Shown: positions 1-11,294 of the stretch, one piece after another
How positions within the stretch are numbered: position 1 is the stretch's first letter
How the letters are laid out: the number at the start of each line of letters is the position of its first letter
Origin: Sphingobacterium thalpophilum
GTDB taxonomy: Bacteria; Bacteroidota; Bacteroidia; Sphingobacteriales; Sphingobacteriaceae
Direction: 5' to 3'
DNA: 64,000 nt
Assembly (NCBI RefSeq): GCF_901482695.1
Contig: NZ_LR590484.1
Span: 620,001-684,000, forward strand
Notes under the pieces: model-generated
What the model was told of the DNA's origin: nothing
Databases searched by the model: none
What the model saw: only the letters and a program-made list of their open reading frames with translations
Program-made: the position numbers and the translations under genes

Positions 1-842
1 TATGGATCATGGAAGGATTTACGTCCTACTACGACAATCTGATTATAAAACGCTGTGGCTTTTATGATGAGAAAGAATATCTCGCATTGCTGGCTAATGA
101 TTTTAACATCGTGTTAAACCGGCCGGGACATACGATCCAGTCGGCTGCGGCATCCAGTTTTGACACTTGGATCAAATATTACCGGCCAGACGAAAATTCG
201 ATCAACTCCTCCATTTCGTATTATAATAAGGGAGCGATGCTAACAGCAATGCTCGATATTAAGATTATTGCAGCCACCGAGGGAAAAATCAAGCTGGACG
301 ATATTATCCGCGCGGCGTATGAAGAATTTTTCTTAAAATTAGATCGCGGCTTTGAAGAAGATGAGTTTCAGAATCTTGCCGAACGTATCGCAGGTACATC
401 CTTGGACGACATATTTCGCGCTGCGCATGAAGACGGCGAGCTCGATTATAATACCTATTTTAATCTCGTCGGTTATGAGATAGCTGACATCAACGAAGAC
501 ACTGCCACTTTAACATTGGGCATCACGACCAACAAAGTGGATGGGCTCATTACCGTTGCCACTGTGGAAAAAGGTTCGGGGGCCTATGATGCCGGTCTGA
601 ACGTCAGAGACGAGCTCATAGCAATCAACAACAGCCGGCTGGATATAAAAGATAAAGAACTCGATTTTATTATGCAGCACGCAAACGAAGGAGACGTATT
701 GAATTGTCTGATCGCGAGGGACGGTTTAATTCGGGAGATTCCTGTTGAAGTCAGACGAAGCAACCGAAAGAATCATGTAATCCGCCCGCTTCAGGAACAA
801 ACGTTCCTGCAGGAACTGTTGGGAAAAATATGGCTGGCCTGA
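1..842 (+). CDS. M61 family metallopeptidase with PDZ domain (C-terminal part; 5' end outside window)
   Basis: The reading frame is open from the left edge, so the gene starts upstream; the first internal ATG is at position 9. The first residues read WIMEGFTSYYD. In M61 (glycyl aminopeptidase-like) enzymes the Glu of EGFTSYY is the third zinc ligand, after an HExxH motif that must lie before the window. A PDZ-like domain follows at about residues 165-260 of the visible part (VATVEKGSGAYDAGLNVRDELIAINN region), as usual for this family in Bacteroidota. It probably cleaves peptides in the periplasm or at the outer surface. The gene ends at a strong hairpin shared with the convergent neighbour. 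The family call is firm; the substrate is unknown. Confidence 0.85.
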   Translation, partial: WIMEGFTSYYDNLIIKRCGFYDEKEYLALLANDFNIVLNRPGHTIQSAAASSFDTWIKYYRPDENSINSSISYYNKGAMLTAMLDIKIIAATEGKIKLDDIIRAAYEEFFLKLDRGFEEDEFQNLAERIAGTSLDDIFRAAHEDGELDYNTYFNLVGYEIADINEDTATLTLGITTNKVDGLITVATVEKGSGAYDAGLNVRDELIAINNSRLDIKDKELDFIMQHANEGDVLNCLIARDGLIREIPVEVRRSNRKNHVIRPLQEQTFLQELLGKIWLA

Positions 843-854
843 TACCAAAGGCTG

Positions 855-905
855 TTAATCAACAAAAAGGAGCAGTCTGTTAGGCTGCTCCTTTTTGTTG
901 ATTAA
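855..905. terminator. Bidirectional intrinsic terminator
   Basis: A perfect 21-bp inverted repeat (855-875 with 885-905) surrounds a 9-base loop. Each stem end carries an AAAAA/TTTTT run, so it can stop transcription from both sides. The distal arm contains the stop codon (902-904) of the convergent outer membrane protein gene. Confidence 0.85.
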
Positions 906-1402
906 AACTTGTAACGTACCGAAAAACCGATGGGATCCAACAATTTAATGCTTGATTCGTTCAGAAAATCAAAATAGGGTTTCACATCCAGCGATAACTG
1001 AAATGGTGCTTGCGGGATATTATATTCAATACCAACAATACCATCGATGCTTAGATTGAGGTGCGAATCAAAAGAGTGCCGCTGTCCTTCTATTATCTTA
1101 TCTTTTTCTTTATAAGACCCGATGCTGCCACCAAAACCATAGTACCAGTTTAGTCCGGAAGTTAAGGGTTTGTAGATCTCATATAGTCCGACTAACCGAA
1201 ACCGGCGAAAATCTGAGTTGCTCTGAATACTCATAATACCCTCCAGTGCGTGGTCCGAATTGAGTGTATGTCGATAAGTAATTCCTTGCGCAGATCCAAA
1301 ACGCCCCCCAATAGCACCTCTATTGTCTAACTGGGCCATTGCTCTGTTGGATAATGCGCCCAACATCAGTATTCCACCCACGGCCAAAAATATTTTTCTC
1401 AT
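902..1402 (-). CDS. Small outer membrane beta-barrel protein
   Basis: 166 residues. The N-terminus (MRKIFLAVGGILMLGALSNRAMA) is a classical signal peptide with likely cleavage after AMA. The rest alternates polar and hydrophobic or aromatic residues in short strands and ends in Phe (RYKF), the usual C-terminal signature of a beta-barrel outer membrane protein. The size suggests about eight strands. It converges on the M61 peptidase gene with a shared terminator and is divergent from the acyl-CoA ligase. No ligand or function can be assigned from sequence; opacity-like porin-type proteins of this length are common in Bacteroidota. Confidence 0.7.
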   Translation of the reverse strand: MRKIFLAVGGILMLGALSNRAMAQLDNRGAIGGRFGSAQGITYRHTLNSDHALEGIMSIQSNSDFRRFRLVGLYEIYKPLTSGLNWYYGFGGSIGSYKEKDKIIEGQRHSFDSHLNLSIDGIVGIEYNIPQAPFQLSLDVKPYFDFLNESSIKLLDPIGFSVRYKF

Positions 1403-1573
1403 AAAAATTGTACGCTTTATTTATTCTCCTCTATATTTTTCAAAAGTAACAATTACAGCTATAACGACACAATGTTTAATTTGTTATGACATTAATCCCA
1501 ATATCAGCAACTTTATTTCTGATATTTTTTTTATATTTAAGACAATAGTAGTAACCAAATAAACTCAAGTGAT

Positions 1574-3340
1574 ATGGGCAGAATTTTTGACTTTATAACC
1601 TCTTATAAAGAAAAATATCCAAAGGACGTCATGGTGGCGGGACGAGATGGAAGTGGCAAATGGAGATCTTATTCCACAACAGAATATATTGATGCAATCG
1701 ATACCGTCAGCCGGGGGCTACTGCGACTGGGCCTTCAGAAAGGAGACCGCGTAGGCATTATGTCGGGCAACCGGCCAGAATGGAATTTGGTGGATTTTGC
1801 CTGTAACCAGATCGGCCTTGCTACAGTGCCCCTCTACCCTACCTTATCGCCGCAGGACCTCTCGTTTATTGTGAATGATTCCGATGTCAAAGTATTATTT
1901 GTTAGCAACAAAGAATTGACCGCGCGGATTGAGCAGGCTATACAAGAACACGGCATCCAGCCCAAAGTTTATACATTTGATCAGATAGACCATCATACAC
2001 CATTGGCAGCACTGATTGCCAGTGCCCAAGAGGATACCACCGATCTATCGCTGTACCGTGACCGTGTCACAGAAGACGACTTGCTGACCCTGATTTACAC
2101 ATCAGGCACGACGGGCAGGCCGAAAGGCGTCTACTTATCCCACAAAAATGTATACAGCAACGTAACAGCGTGCAACTACTTGATTAGAGAAGATTTTAAA
2201 ACTGCATTAAGCTTTCTGCCACTCTGTCATATTTTTGAACGTATGGTGGTGTATATGTATTATTCGAAAGGCATCCAGATTTATTTTTCAGAGACCTTGG
2301 ACAATGTTGTCGCCGACATCAATGATGTCAAGCCTGATGTATTCACTACGGTACCGCGTGTACTCGAAAAAGTTTATGACAAGATTATTGAGAAGGGTAA
2401 AGCGTTAAGCGGGATTAAAAAGAAGCTTTTCTTTTGGGCAGTCGGCTTAGGTTTGAAATTTCAGGAACCTGAAAAAAACGGCGCGTTCTATAACTTCAAG
2501 CTAGGCATAGCGCGGAAACTTATTTTCTCAAAATGGCGTGAGGCACTGGGTGGCAATATTAAGATCATCGTATCAGGCGGTGCAGCGCTTCAGGAACGTC
2601 TGGCGCGGATATTTTGGGCCGCTGACCTGAAAGTTCTCGAAGGCTATGGTCTAACCGAAACTTCCCCCGTGATCGCCGTAAATTCCTACTTAAAAAATGG
2701 GCTAAAATTCGGAACAGTTGGTAAGCCATTAAGCAATCTTGAGGTGAAGATTGCTTCGGATGGTGAAATCCTGGTCAAAGGCCCCAGCATCACTACAGGT
2801 TATTACAAAAATGAGGAAGCAACCAAAGAAGCGTTTGATGAGAACGGCTTTTTCAAAACCGGTGATATTGGCGAAATCACCAGCGATGGTTTCTTGAAGA
2901 TCACCGATCGAAAAAAGGAAATGTTCAAAACTGCCGGCGGAAAATATATTGCACCGCAATCCATTGAAAATAAGCTGATGGAATCCACATTGATCGGTCA
3001 GGTGATGGTTATCGGAGAAAATCGGAAATTCCCAAGTGCGCTTATCGTTCCGGCATTCGATGTGCTTGCTAAATGGGCCGCACAAAAAGGTATAGCCAGC
3101 AGCAGCAACGAAGAGATCATTAAAAATCCGGAAGTAATTGAAAAATATCAGACGGAAATAGATCGATTATCCAGCAATTTTGGTCATTGGGAAATTGTGA
3201 AGAAGTTTATCCTGTTGCCTAAGGAGTGGACGATAAATGCAGGACAGCTCACACCAAAATTGAGTTTAAAACGAAAAGTCATTCTAAAAGAAAATGAAGA
3301 CGCCATCGAAAAATTATATGCGGATCAACATCAGGATTAA
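1574..3340 (+). CDS. Long-chain acyl-CoA synthetase (AMP-forming)
   Basis: 588 residues, normal for the FadD15-like branch of AMP-binding enzymes. It activates fatty acids with ATP and CoA through an acyl-adenylate. Visible signatures are the P-loop-like motif IYTSGTTGRPKG near residue 174, the adenylation motif GYGLTETSP near 356, KTGDIG near 428 and the C-terminal KMFKTAGGKYIAPQ-like segment that carries the hinge. No membrane segment is apparent, so it is probably cytosolic or peripheral. The ATG at 1574 fits the conserved family start (RIFDFI). It lies 35 bases upstream of a YihY gene and may be cotranscribed with it. Chain-length specificity cannot be read from sequence. Confidence 0.9.
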   Translation: MGRIFDFITSYKEKYPKDVMVAGRDGSGKWRSYSTTEYIDAIDTVSRGLLRLGLQKGDRVGIMSGNRPEWNLVDFACNQIGLATVPLYPTLSPQDLSFIVNDSDVKVLFVSNKELTARIEQAIQEHGIQPKVYTFDQIDHHTPLAALIASAQEDTTDLSLYRDRVTEDDLLTLIYTSGTTGRPKGVYLSHKNVYSNVTACNYLIREDFKTALSFLPLCHIFERMVVYMYYSKGIQIYFSETLDNVVADINDVKPDVFTTVPRVLEKVYDKIIEKGKALSGIKKKLFFWAVGLGLKFQEPEKNGAFYNFKLGIARKLIFSKWREALGGNIKIIVSGGAALQERLARIFWAADLKVLEGYGLTETSPVIAVNSYLKNGLKFGTVGKPLSNLEVKIASDGEILVKGPSITTGYYKNEEATKEAFDENGFFKTGDIGEITSDGFLKITDRKKEMFKTAGGKYIAPQSIENKLMESTLIGQVMVIGENRKFPSALIVPAFDVLAKWAAQKGIASSSNEEIIKNPEVIEKYQTEIDRLSSNFGHWEIVKKFILLPKEWTINAGQLTPKLSLKRKVILKENEDAIEKLYADQHQD

Positions 3341-3375
3341 CATTTTGCACGATTATTGGAACGGGTAACCTTGAT

Positions 3376-4377
3376 ATGAAGCATGTAACGTTTAGAGATT
3401 TGTTTACGCTTGTATACTGGAAAAATATCTGGCAGGTCATGGTGGATGCCTTCAACGGCTTCAACGACGATAAATGTATGAAGAAAAGTGCCTCTTTAGC
3501 CTATTATACCATTTTTTCGATCGGACCAATGCTCATGATTGTCATTTGGTGCATAGGCTTCTTTTATGGAGAGCATCTACAGAGCGGCTCTTCCGCCCAA
3601 GATGAAGTACTGGACGAGGTTATGGTACTCTTTGGCAAAGATGTAACTATGCAGATTCAGTCCTACCTTCAAAAAATTACATTTGAAAACAAATCCAATA
3701 TTGGGATTACTATCGGGATCATTACACTCGTAATTTCTTCCACAACCTTATTTGTGGATATCCAGGATTCGATTAACAACATCTGGAAAGTAAAACCTAA
3801 GCCGAAGAAAGGCTGGTTAAAACTGATTGTAAATAGGCTGATCTCATTTTCTATTATTATCGCTTTAGGCTTTTTATTAATTGCATCCTTGATGATCAAC
3901 GGAATAATCGTTGCCGTAACCAATCTGGTCATGACATATTTTCCGATCATCCCGATTGCGCTGATCTCCTGGGTAAATACAGGTATCACATTTTCGGTCA
4001 TTGTCATCCTTTTTGGCTTTATATTTTCATTCCTACCGGATGCCAAGGTCAAGTTGCGCGACATACTGGGCGGCGCGATTTTCACTGGGCTGCTTTTCAT
4101 GTTGGGGCGATACGGCATTTCGCTGTATCTGAATCTGTCTTCGACCGCAAGTTTCTATGGGGCTGCAGGTTCCATCATCGTTATGCTATTATGGATCTAC
4201 TACTCCGCCGCCATTCTTTATTTCGGTGCAGAGTTTACGAAATTTTACGCGATCAAGTTTGGAGCTGGGATCGTGCCATCCGCATTTGCCGTGGCCATAG
4301 AGCAGACAGAAAAAGTCAAAAAAATGGGGTCCGACGCCGAAGCGCATATCGGTGATACGATACAGGTGTCTAAATAA
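3376..4377 (+). CDS. YihY/BrkB family inner membrane protein
   Basis: 333 residues with about six hydrophobic segments. The family-typical N-terminal part reads KKSASLAYYTIFSIGPMLMI (aligned with the 'asaLAYYtllSLaPll' block of YihY), and the long central helices end in IVMLLWIYYSAAILYFGAEF, the most conserved block of the family. Once called ribonuclease BN, the family is now regarded as a membrane protein of uncertain function, recently discussed in lipid transport. It follows the acyl-CoA ligase by 35 bases and is convergent, with only 4 bases between, to the next gene. Confidence 0.9.
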   Translation: MKHVTFRDLFTLVYWKNIWQVMVDAFNGFNDDKCMKKSASLAYYTIFSIGPMLMIVIWCIGFFYGEHLQSGSSAQDEVLDEVMVLFGKDVTMQIQSYLQKITFENKSNIGITIGIITLVISSTTLFVDIQDSINNIWKVKPKPKKGWLKLIVNRLISFSIIIALGFLLIASLMINGIIVAVTNLVMTYFPIIPIALISWVNTGITFSVIVILFGFIFSFLPDAKVKLRDILGGAIFTGLLFMLGRYGISLYLNLSSTASFYGAAGSIIVMLLWIYYSAAILYFGAEFTKFYAIKFGAGIVPSAFAVAIEQTEKVKKMGSDAEAHIGDTIQVSK

Positions 4378-4381
4378 GGTG

Positions 4382-5068
4382 TCATTTTTTACTTTTTTTC
4401 CCACTGAGGGAGCCGTCTATACCGATAACATCAATGACTTTGTCGCCGATTTGTGTGATATCTGATTTCAGCCCTACCATTACGGTAAAGATATTGACCG
4501 GCGTGTCCTGGATTTTCCTAAAGTTATGCAGGTAGCCGAGTTCAATCCCCAGAAAAAAACCATTAAATTTATAATCGGCTCCAGCACCTATTTTGCTTGA
4601 AAGGTTAAAATGGTTTTTATTTTCCATTTTCACAAGCCGCTGCGGCTCTATAACCCGGGCCCGTGGTTCACTGGTAAGGCCGACTCCCGGACCGGCAAAC
4701 GCATATATATTTAAACGACGCAGCTGCTTACGGACGCCCCCTGAAAATGCCACGGTATAAAAATTCGTGTTGGCGTCCTCTATGCGATAGGCAAAATCCG
4801 GATCCGCCAAAGGCTGCTTATAGGCAAAAGAAAGGGTGTACAGTGTCGGTGACACAAAAAACATTGGATTTTTAAGGGAAATGTCCAGTCCGATACTGCC
4901 GGAAAATTTCGGTGACAGGATATTCTTGGTCTCACCTAACGGAAAGCCCATCCCTGTGGTCCCCCAATAATACACCTTCCTATAGTGGATGGTATCCGCT
5001 CCTCCCTGGGCATGGACGGAAACCCCAACCGATGACAGCAGAGCAAAAATAAGAATGAAACGTTTCAT
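4382..5068 (-). CDS. Outer membrane beta-barrel protein
   Basis: 228 residues. The signal peptide (MKRFILIFALLSSVGVSVHAQ) has an AxA-like end. The body has amphipathic strands rich in Gly, Phe and Tyr (GVRKQLRRLNIYAFAGPGVGL, GFFLGIELGYLHNF), matching the PorT/OmpX-like outer membrane beta-barrel domain of Bacteroidota. The C-terminal tail (about 25 residues ending SGKKSKK) is lysine-rich and does not end in an aromatic residue, which is unusual for a barrel. The stop codon is 4 bases from the convergent YihY gene with no terminator between. Function unknown. Confidence 0.65.
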   Translation of the reverse strand: MKRFILIFALLSSVGVSVHAQGGADTIHYRKVYYWGTTGMGFPLGETKNILSPKFSGSIGLDISLKNPMFFVSPTLYTLSFAYKQPLADPDFAYRIEDANTNFYTVAFSGGVRKQLRRLNIYAFAGPGVGLTSEPRARVIEPQRLVKMENKNHFNLSSKIGAGADYKFNGFFLGIELGYLHNFRKIQDTPVNIFTVMVGLKSDITQIGDKVIDVIGIDGSLSGKKSKK

Positions 5069-5132
5069 TAATATGCGTTTACTATTGACTTAAAAACAAT
5101 ATTAAACGCATATTGTTCAATGATGCGACAGA

Positions 5133-5744
5133 TTAGAGATAGGTTCTGGATTGTGGCCCCTGATTAAACAAAAGGTCAACAATACTTAAGTCCGAATGGA
5201 AGCCATTTTTATCAGAAAAAACTTGATAGTATTCCTTGGGGGAAGTCAGTATACTTTCCTTTTTGGGATGGATGCAATCCCTATAGTCCGGGCTTCCAGG
5301 TTCGCTAGGTCTATATTCTTCCGTGAATGACAACGTTCTGTTCAATTTGACCAACTTGAACAGCAGTTCCAGCTGAGCCATATTAAAGTCCAGCAAATAG
5401 TCAAACTTCTCGTTGTAAAAATGGCTAAAATCATCTTCATAGTACTCAAAATAAGCTGAACTACGGTAGGCAGTCTGTATACTCAACCAGTGTAAGCGTT
5501 GCCAGTCAAATTCATAGCTGATTCGGATGTCTTTCATCGGAATGCGATCTTTGTTCCCGTGCTTGATGGGCACAATCAGGTCCTGCACACCGTTAGCCGA
5601 AGCAATCCGGGCTCTTGTCCGGTAACTCTGCTTCTGAAAATGCTCGTATTTCTCAATGACAACCGGAAGATTATTCTCCTGAATGACGTGAAAATAGGAT
5701 ATTGGCGGAAGATAACATGCCGGAAGTAATAACTGCGATTCCAT
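5133..5744 (-). CDS. WbqC family protein
   Basis: 203 residues. The N-terminal PACYLPPISYFHVI, then YEHFQKQSYRTRARIASANGVQDLIVPIKHG, are hallmarks of the WbqC-like family (often encoded in polysaccharide clusters, proposed to act in sugar or amino-group modification; biochemistry poorly defined). The conserved IRISYEFDWQRLHWLSIQTAYRSSAYFEYY segment is present. Transcription is divergent from the acyltransferase-glycosyltransferase pair, 88 bases away, consistent with a surface glycan role. The exact reaction is unknown. Confidence 0.8.
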   Translation of the reverse strand: MESQLLLPACYLPPISYFHVIQENNLPVVIEKYEHFQKQSYRTRARIASANGVQDLIVPIKHGNKDRIPMKDIRISYEFDWQRLHWLSIQTAYRSSAYFEYYEDDFSHFYNEKFDYLLDFNMAQLELLFKLVKLNRTLSFTEEYRPSEPGSPDYRDCIHPKKESILTSPKEYYQVFSDKNGFHSDLSIVDLLFNQGPQSRTYL

Positions 5745-5832
5745 AAAAACTGATGATTTTTGTTATAAGTGACGCAAAAATAACTTAAATTAAGGATATT
5801 TGTAAAATACTACTGGGAATTTTAGCTATAGC

Positions 5833-6699
5833 ATGAAACAAAAAGCGTTAAACGCGTTAATCTATATCATTTCACTTCTCCCCTATTGGTTTCTATATTT
5901 GGTTTCCGATGGGCTCTATTATGTCCTCTATTACGTGATTGCATATAGGAAGACTATTGTCTTTCAGAACCTTGAAAACGCCTTTCCTGAAAAAACAAAA
6001 GCAGAGCGACTGGTCATTGCCAAAAAATTTTACCGCTTTTTTCCCGACCTTTTCATCGAATCCATCAAGCTAAAAACGATCACGGCGGAGGAAGTCCGAA
6101 AAAAAATGACGCTGGAAGACGAAGACGAGCTGACACGTCATCTCGCCAGTGGTAAGAATGTTATTGGCGTTACTTCACATTATGCCAATTGGGAACTTGG
6201 TATACACCGGTTGAGCCTGATCACCGATTTCCCGACACTAATTGTATACAAACCACTGAACAATAAAGATATTGATACCGTTTACAACAATATGCGTGGA
6301 CGGTTTGGAGCTGAAATGGTTCCCATGAAACAGATATTGCGGCATATTGTCAAATTAAGAGGCCAACCCAATATCAGTATCCTCGTTGCGGATCAGACCC
6401 CGCTCTACTCAGATTCTGATTACTTCATCAACTGGCTTAATCAGGAAACATTGGTCTATACCGGTGCTGAGCGCTTATCGCGAATGAGCAAAGCACCGGT
6501 TGTCTATTGCTATATTGGTCGGAAGCCCAAACGAGGACAGTATTTTTGCCGTTTTGTAACTTTAGTGGAAGATCCCACTGGTTTTGCGGAACATGAGATA
6601 ACCGATTTACACAACCGTTTTGCGGAACAACTTATTCGGGAAAATCCCGAATATTGGCTCTGGTCACACAATCGCTGGAAAAGGAAACGTAGAAAATGA
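5833..6699 (+). CDS. Lysophospholipid/lipid A acyltransferase (LpxL/HtrB family)
   Basis: 288 residues, typical for the family. It has an N-terminal membrane anchor (residues about 5-35), then the catalytic H-x4-D/E motif seen as SHYANWE near residue 116. VADQTP and the GAERLSRMSKAPVVYCYIGR block are further family signatures. The expected reaction is transfer of a secondary acyl chain onto lipid A, or another lyso-acceptor, at the inner membrane. The C-terminus is basic (WKRKRRK). The stop overlaps the start of the following glycosyltransferase by 4 bases (ATGA), so the two are translationally coupled. The acceptor is inferred from the family only; the role could also be in aminolipid synthesis. 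Confidence 0.85.
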   Translation: MKQKALNALIYIISLLPYWFLYLVSDGLYYVLYYVIAYRKTIVFQNLENAFPEKTKAERLVIAKKFYRFFPDLFIESIKLKTITAEEVRKKMTLEDEDELTRHLASGKNVIGVTSHYANWELGIHRLSLITDFPTLIVYKPLNNKDIDTVYNNMRGRFGAEMVPMKQILRHIVKLRGQPNISILVADQTPLYSDSDYFINWLNQETLVYTGAERLSRMSKAPVVYCYIGRKPKRGQYFCRFVTLVEDPTGFAEHEITDLHNRFAEQLIRENPEYWLWSHNRWKRKRRK

Positions 6700-7727
6700 G
6701 TACATTACCCAAAGTCGCTGTTGTAATCCTCAACTGGAATGGCCGATTTTTTCTGGAAAAATTCCTGCCGTCTGTTTACAACAGTTCTTATCCGAATATC
6801 GAATTTGTCATCGGTGATAACGCATCCGACGATGACTCCATTTTATTTGTAAAGCAGTGCTATCCCACCATTACCGTTCTTGAAAACGACAAGAACTATG
6901 GTTTTGCCGGAGGTTATAACAAGATTTTGGAACGTGTCGAAGCCGATTATTATGTCCTCCTGAATTCGGATGTAGAAGTCAGCCAAAACTGGATAGAACC
7001 TGTTATATCCTATCTGGAACGAAAACCTCATCTTGCTGCTGCACAACCAAAGATCCTATCGTTCCACAATAAAGATCAATTTGAACATGCAGGCGCAGCG
7101 GGAGGCTTTCTGGACTATTATGGATACCCCTTTTGCAGAGGCCGCATTCTGCATGAGGTAGAAACTGATAATGGGCAATACGATGAAGAATCTGAAATTT
7201 TTTGGGCTTCAGGTGCCGCCCTTTTTATCCGAGCCAGCGCCTGGAAGGAAGCCAATGGCCTGGATGAAGACTTCTTTGCCCACATGGAAGAAATCGATTT
7301 GTGCTGGCGGCTGAAGAGGATGGGCTATGGTATCGGCTACTGTCCCGCTTCTGTAGTTTACCATGTCGGTGGCGGAACGTTAAACGCCAGCAATCCTAAA
7401 AAGACCTATCTCAACTTTAGAAATAACCTGATCATGTTACAGAAAAACCTGCCCTTTGGCACGGCTATCTGGGTGATTTTTATGCGGTTTTGGTTCGACT
7501 TGGCAGCTCTGATCAAATTTTTGACTGACGGCAAACCAAAAGACGCCTGGGCAATAAGCCGCGCACATCAGTATTTCTTCATGAATATTTTCAAAAATGC
7601 TAGAAAACGAAAAAAATACAAGGCAATTGGAAATCAGAAAGGACACTATAAGAAGTCAATCGTTGTTGATTTTTATGCAAACAACAAACATAAATTTGCA
7701 CAGTTGAACCCTAGAGATTTTCGATAG
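6696..7727 (+). CDS. Family 2 glycosyltransferase
   Basis: 343 residues. The GT-A fold start VAVVILNWNGRFFLEKFLPSV is followed by the nucleotide-binding IGDNASDDDS and the metal-binding NSD in YVLLNSDVEVSQNW. The acceptor-side block FFAHMEEIDLCWRLKRMGY is typical of rhamnosyltransferase-like GT2 proteins. A hydrophobic segment near residues 255-285 may attach it to the membrane. The start overlaps the acyltransferase stop (ATGA), so it belongs to a two-gene operon, probably for lipopolysaccharide or another surface glycan. Donor and acceptor sugars are unknown. Confidence 0.88.
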   Translation: MSTLPKVAVVILNWNGRFFLEKFLPSVYNSSYPNIEFVIGDNASDDDSILFVKQCYPTITVLENDKNYGFAGGYNKILERVEADYYVLLNSDVEVSQNWIEPVISYLERKPHLAAAQPKILSFHNKDQFEHAGAAGGFLDYYGYPFCRGRILHEVETDNGQYDEESEIFWASGAALFIRASAWKEANGLDEDFFAHMEEIDLCWRLKRMGYGIGYCPASVVYHVGGGTLNASNPKKTYLNFRNNLIMLQKNLPFGTAIWVIFMRFWFDLAALIKFLTDGKPKDAWAISRAHQYFFMNIFKNARKRKKYKAIGNQKGHYKKSIVVDFYANNKHKFAQLNPRDFR

Positions 7728-7835
7728 AACATCGGAAGTGCCTTCAGCCAAAAATGCACAAAAACGCATTTTAAAATAAAGCATTCTTCGGAACAAGATT
7801 CTTTATTTATTTTATTTAAACGTACTTTTTATTTG

Positions 7836-9872
<2,037 letters not shown>

Positions 9873-9905
9873 CAATTTAAATAAATTAATATAAAAACAA
9901 ACAAG

Positions 9906-10784
9906 ATGAACGAGCTTCACGGCGCAGGGGTTGCATTAGTCACTCCTTTTAACTCAGATGAATCTGTTGATTTCGAAGCGTTAGGTCAGCTGATCGACCT
10001 GCAAATCAATGAGGGCATGGATTATTTGGTTTCTTTGGGCACAACTGGCGAAGTGGCCACTTTAACCAAAGAAGAGCGAAAGCGCATCTGGGATTTCACT
10101 GTCAAGCGCGTGGACGGTAGACTTCCGTTAGTCGCTGGCATCGGGGGCAACAACACTGCGGAGATCGTGGAGCAAATCAAAAACTTCGATCCAGCCGGCT
10201 TCTGTGCTATTCTTTCTGTGTCGCCGTATTACAATAAGCCTACACAGGAGGGCATTTATCAACATTACAAAGCTATAGCTCAGGTCTCTCCTTTGCCGAT
10301 CATTTTATATAACGTCCCAGGCCGTACCGGTAGCAATATGACTGCACAGACCACGTTGCGCCTAGCCAACGAGTTTACGAATATCGTAGCAATCAAAGAA
10401 GCTTCTGGCAACTTTGCTCAGTTTAGTGAGATACTTCGCGACAAACCGGCAGATTTCATGCTGATTTCGGGAGATGATCCAGTCACTTTGCCTATGATGG
10501 CATTAGGAGCAGTGGGCATTATTTCGGTAGTTGGCAACGCATTTCCTAAAAAGGTGGCCACGCTGGCGAAGCTATGCGCACAGGGCAAATATCAGGAAGC
10601 CCGGAAAATACATAGTGACTTGCTTGAAATCACTGACCTTTGCTTTATAGAAGGGAATCCAGCAGGTGTTAAATTCATTCTCAAAGAACTGGGCATAGGG
10701 ACAGACAGCCTAAGGCTACCATTAGTGCCCGTTAGTGAAAAAACTCGGGCGGCGATCAAAGAAGAACTAAAAAAGTTGAGCTAG
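9906..10784 (+). CDS. dapA: 4-hydroxy-tetrahydrodipicolinate synthase
   Basis: 292 residues. It condenses pyruvate with aspartate semialdehyde, the first committed step to diaminopimelate and lysine. The Schiff-base lysine is Lys164 (VAIKEASGN); Tyr135 in YNVPGRTG is the catalytic-triad tyrosine; SLGTTGE binds the pyruvate carboxylate. Full length with no insertions. It sits 33 bases behind ligA and is probably cotranscribed, and an intrinsic terminator follows. Diaminopimelate supply fits the peptidoglycan genes (murF-alr, mpl, dacB) elsewhere in the window. Confidence 0.96.
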   Translation: MNELHGAGVALVTPFNSDESVDFEALGQLIDLQINEGMDYLVSLGTTGEVATLTKEERKRIWDFTVKRVDGRLPLVAGIGGNNTAEIVEQIKNFDPAGFCAILSVSPYYNKPTQEGIYQHYKAIAQVSPLPIILYNVPGRTGSNMTAQTTLRLANEFTNIVAIKEASGNFAQFSEILRDKPADFMLISGDDPVTLPMMALGAVGIISVVGNAFPKKVATLAKLCAQGKYQEARKIHSDLLEITDLCFIEGNPAGVKFILKELGIGTDSLRLPLVPVSEKTRAAIKEELKKLS

Positions 10785-10800
10785 GAGCCAAAAGCCTTAT

Positions 10801-10836
10801 AAAAGTTTAGACGTCGGATAGCGTCTAAACTTTTTT
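10801..10836 (+). terminator. Intrinsic terminator after dapA
   Basis: A 13-bp perfect stem (10801-10813 with 10822-10834), an 8-base loop and a T-run separate dapA from the ribosomal protein operon. Confidence 0.8.
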
Positions 10837-10847
10837 GCTTCAAAGCA

Positions 10848-10878
10848 TTGCAATATAACAATATAATACCTATCTTTG
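10848..10878 (+). promoter_or_regulatory. Promoter of rpsF-rpsR-rplI
   Basis: TATCTTTG at 10871-10878 is an exact TAnnTTTG -7 box. A partial -33 element (TTGC, 10848-10851) lies 19 bases upstream. The predicted leader before rpsF is about 40 bases, long enough for ribosomal autoregulation, though no structure was established. Confidence 0.6.
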
Positions 10879-10925
10879 CGCTTCCACAAAAAGTGGATTT
10901 TTAAATAACAAAATTAATTAACACA

Positions 10926-11294
10926 ATGCAACAGTACGAATCTGTAATCGTTCTAACCCCGTTGCTTTCTGAAGATGCTGCGAAAGAAGTAATCGCAAAA
11001 TTCAAAAACATCTTAACAGAAGGCGGAGCCGAGATTGTCGCCGAAGACAATTGGGGTTTGAAAAAATTAGCGTATCCAATCCAGAAAAAAACTACTGGGT
11101 TTTATCACTTAACTGAATTCAAGGCTCCAGGTGAATTAATCAATAAATTAGAGGTTGAATACAAACGTGATGAGCGTATTATGCGCTTCTTGACAGTAAG
11201 CTTAGACAAACACGCCAGAGCTTATAACGAGAAAAAACGTAGCGGTGCATTCAACAAAAAAGCTGAAACTAAAACTGAGGAGGGCGCAAACTAA
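10926..11294 (+). CDS. rpsF: 30S ribosomal protein S6
   Basis: 122 residues. S6 signatures: YESVIVLTPLLSEDAAKEVIAKFKNIL at the N-terminus and the conserved WGLKKLAYPIQKKTTGFYHLTEF core. A short lysine- and glutamate-rich tail extends beyond the fold. First gene of rpsF-rpsR-rplI; its stop shares one base with the rpsR start (TAATG), indicating coupled translation. No single-strand binding protein gene lies between rpsF and rpsR, unlike in many other bacteria. Confidence 0.96.
   Translation: MQQYESVIVLTPLLSEDAAKEVIAKFKNILTEGGAEIVAEDNWGLKKLAYPIQKKTTGFYHLTEFKAPGELINKLEVEYKRDERIMRFLTVSLDKHARAYNEKKRSGAFNKKAETKTEEGAN

Noticed and set aside
1323..1562. 79-codon + strand frame upstream of the acyl-CoA ligase
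   Set aside because: It overlaps the signal-peptide end of the outer membrane protein antisense and runs through AT-rich intergenic DNA; no features.
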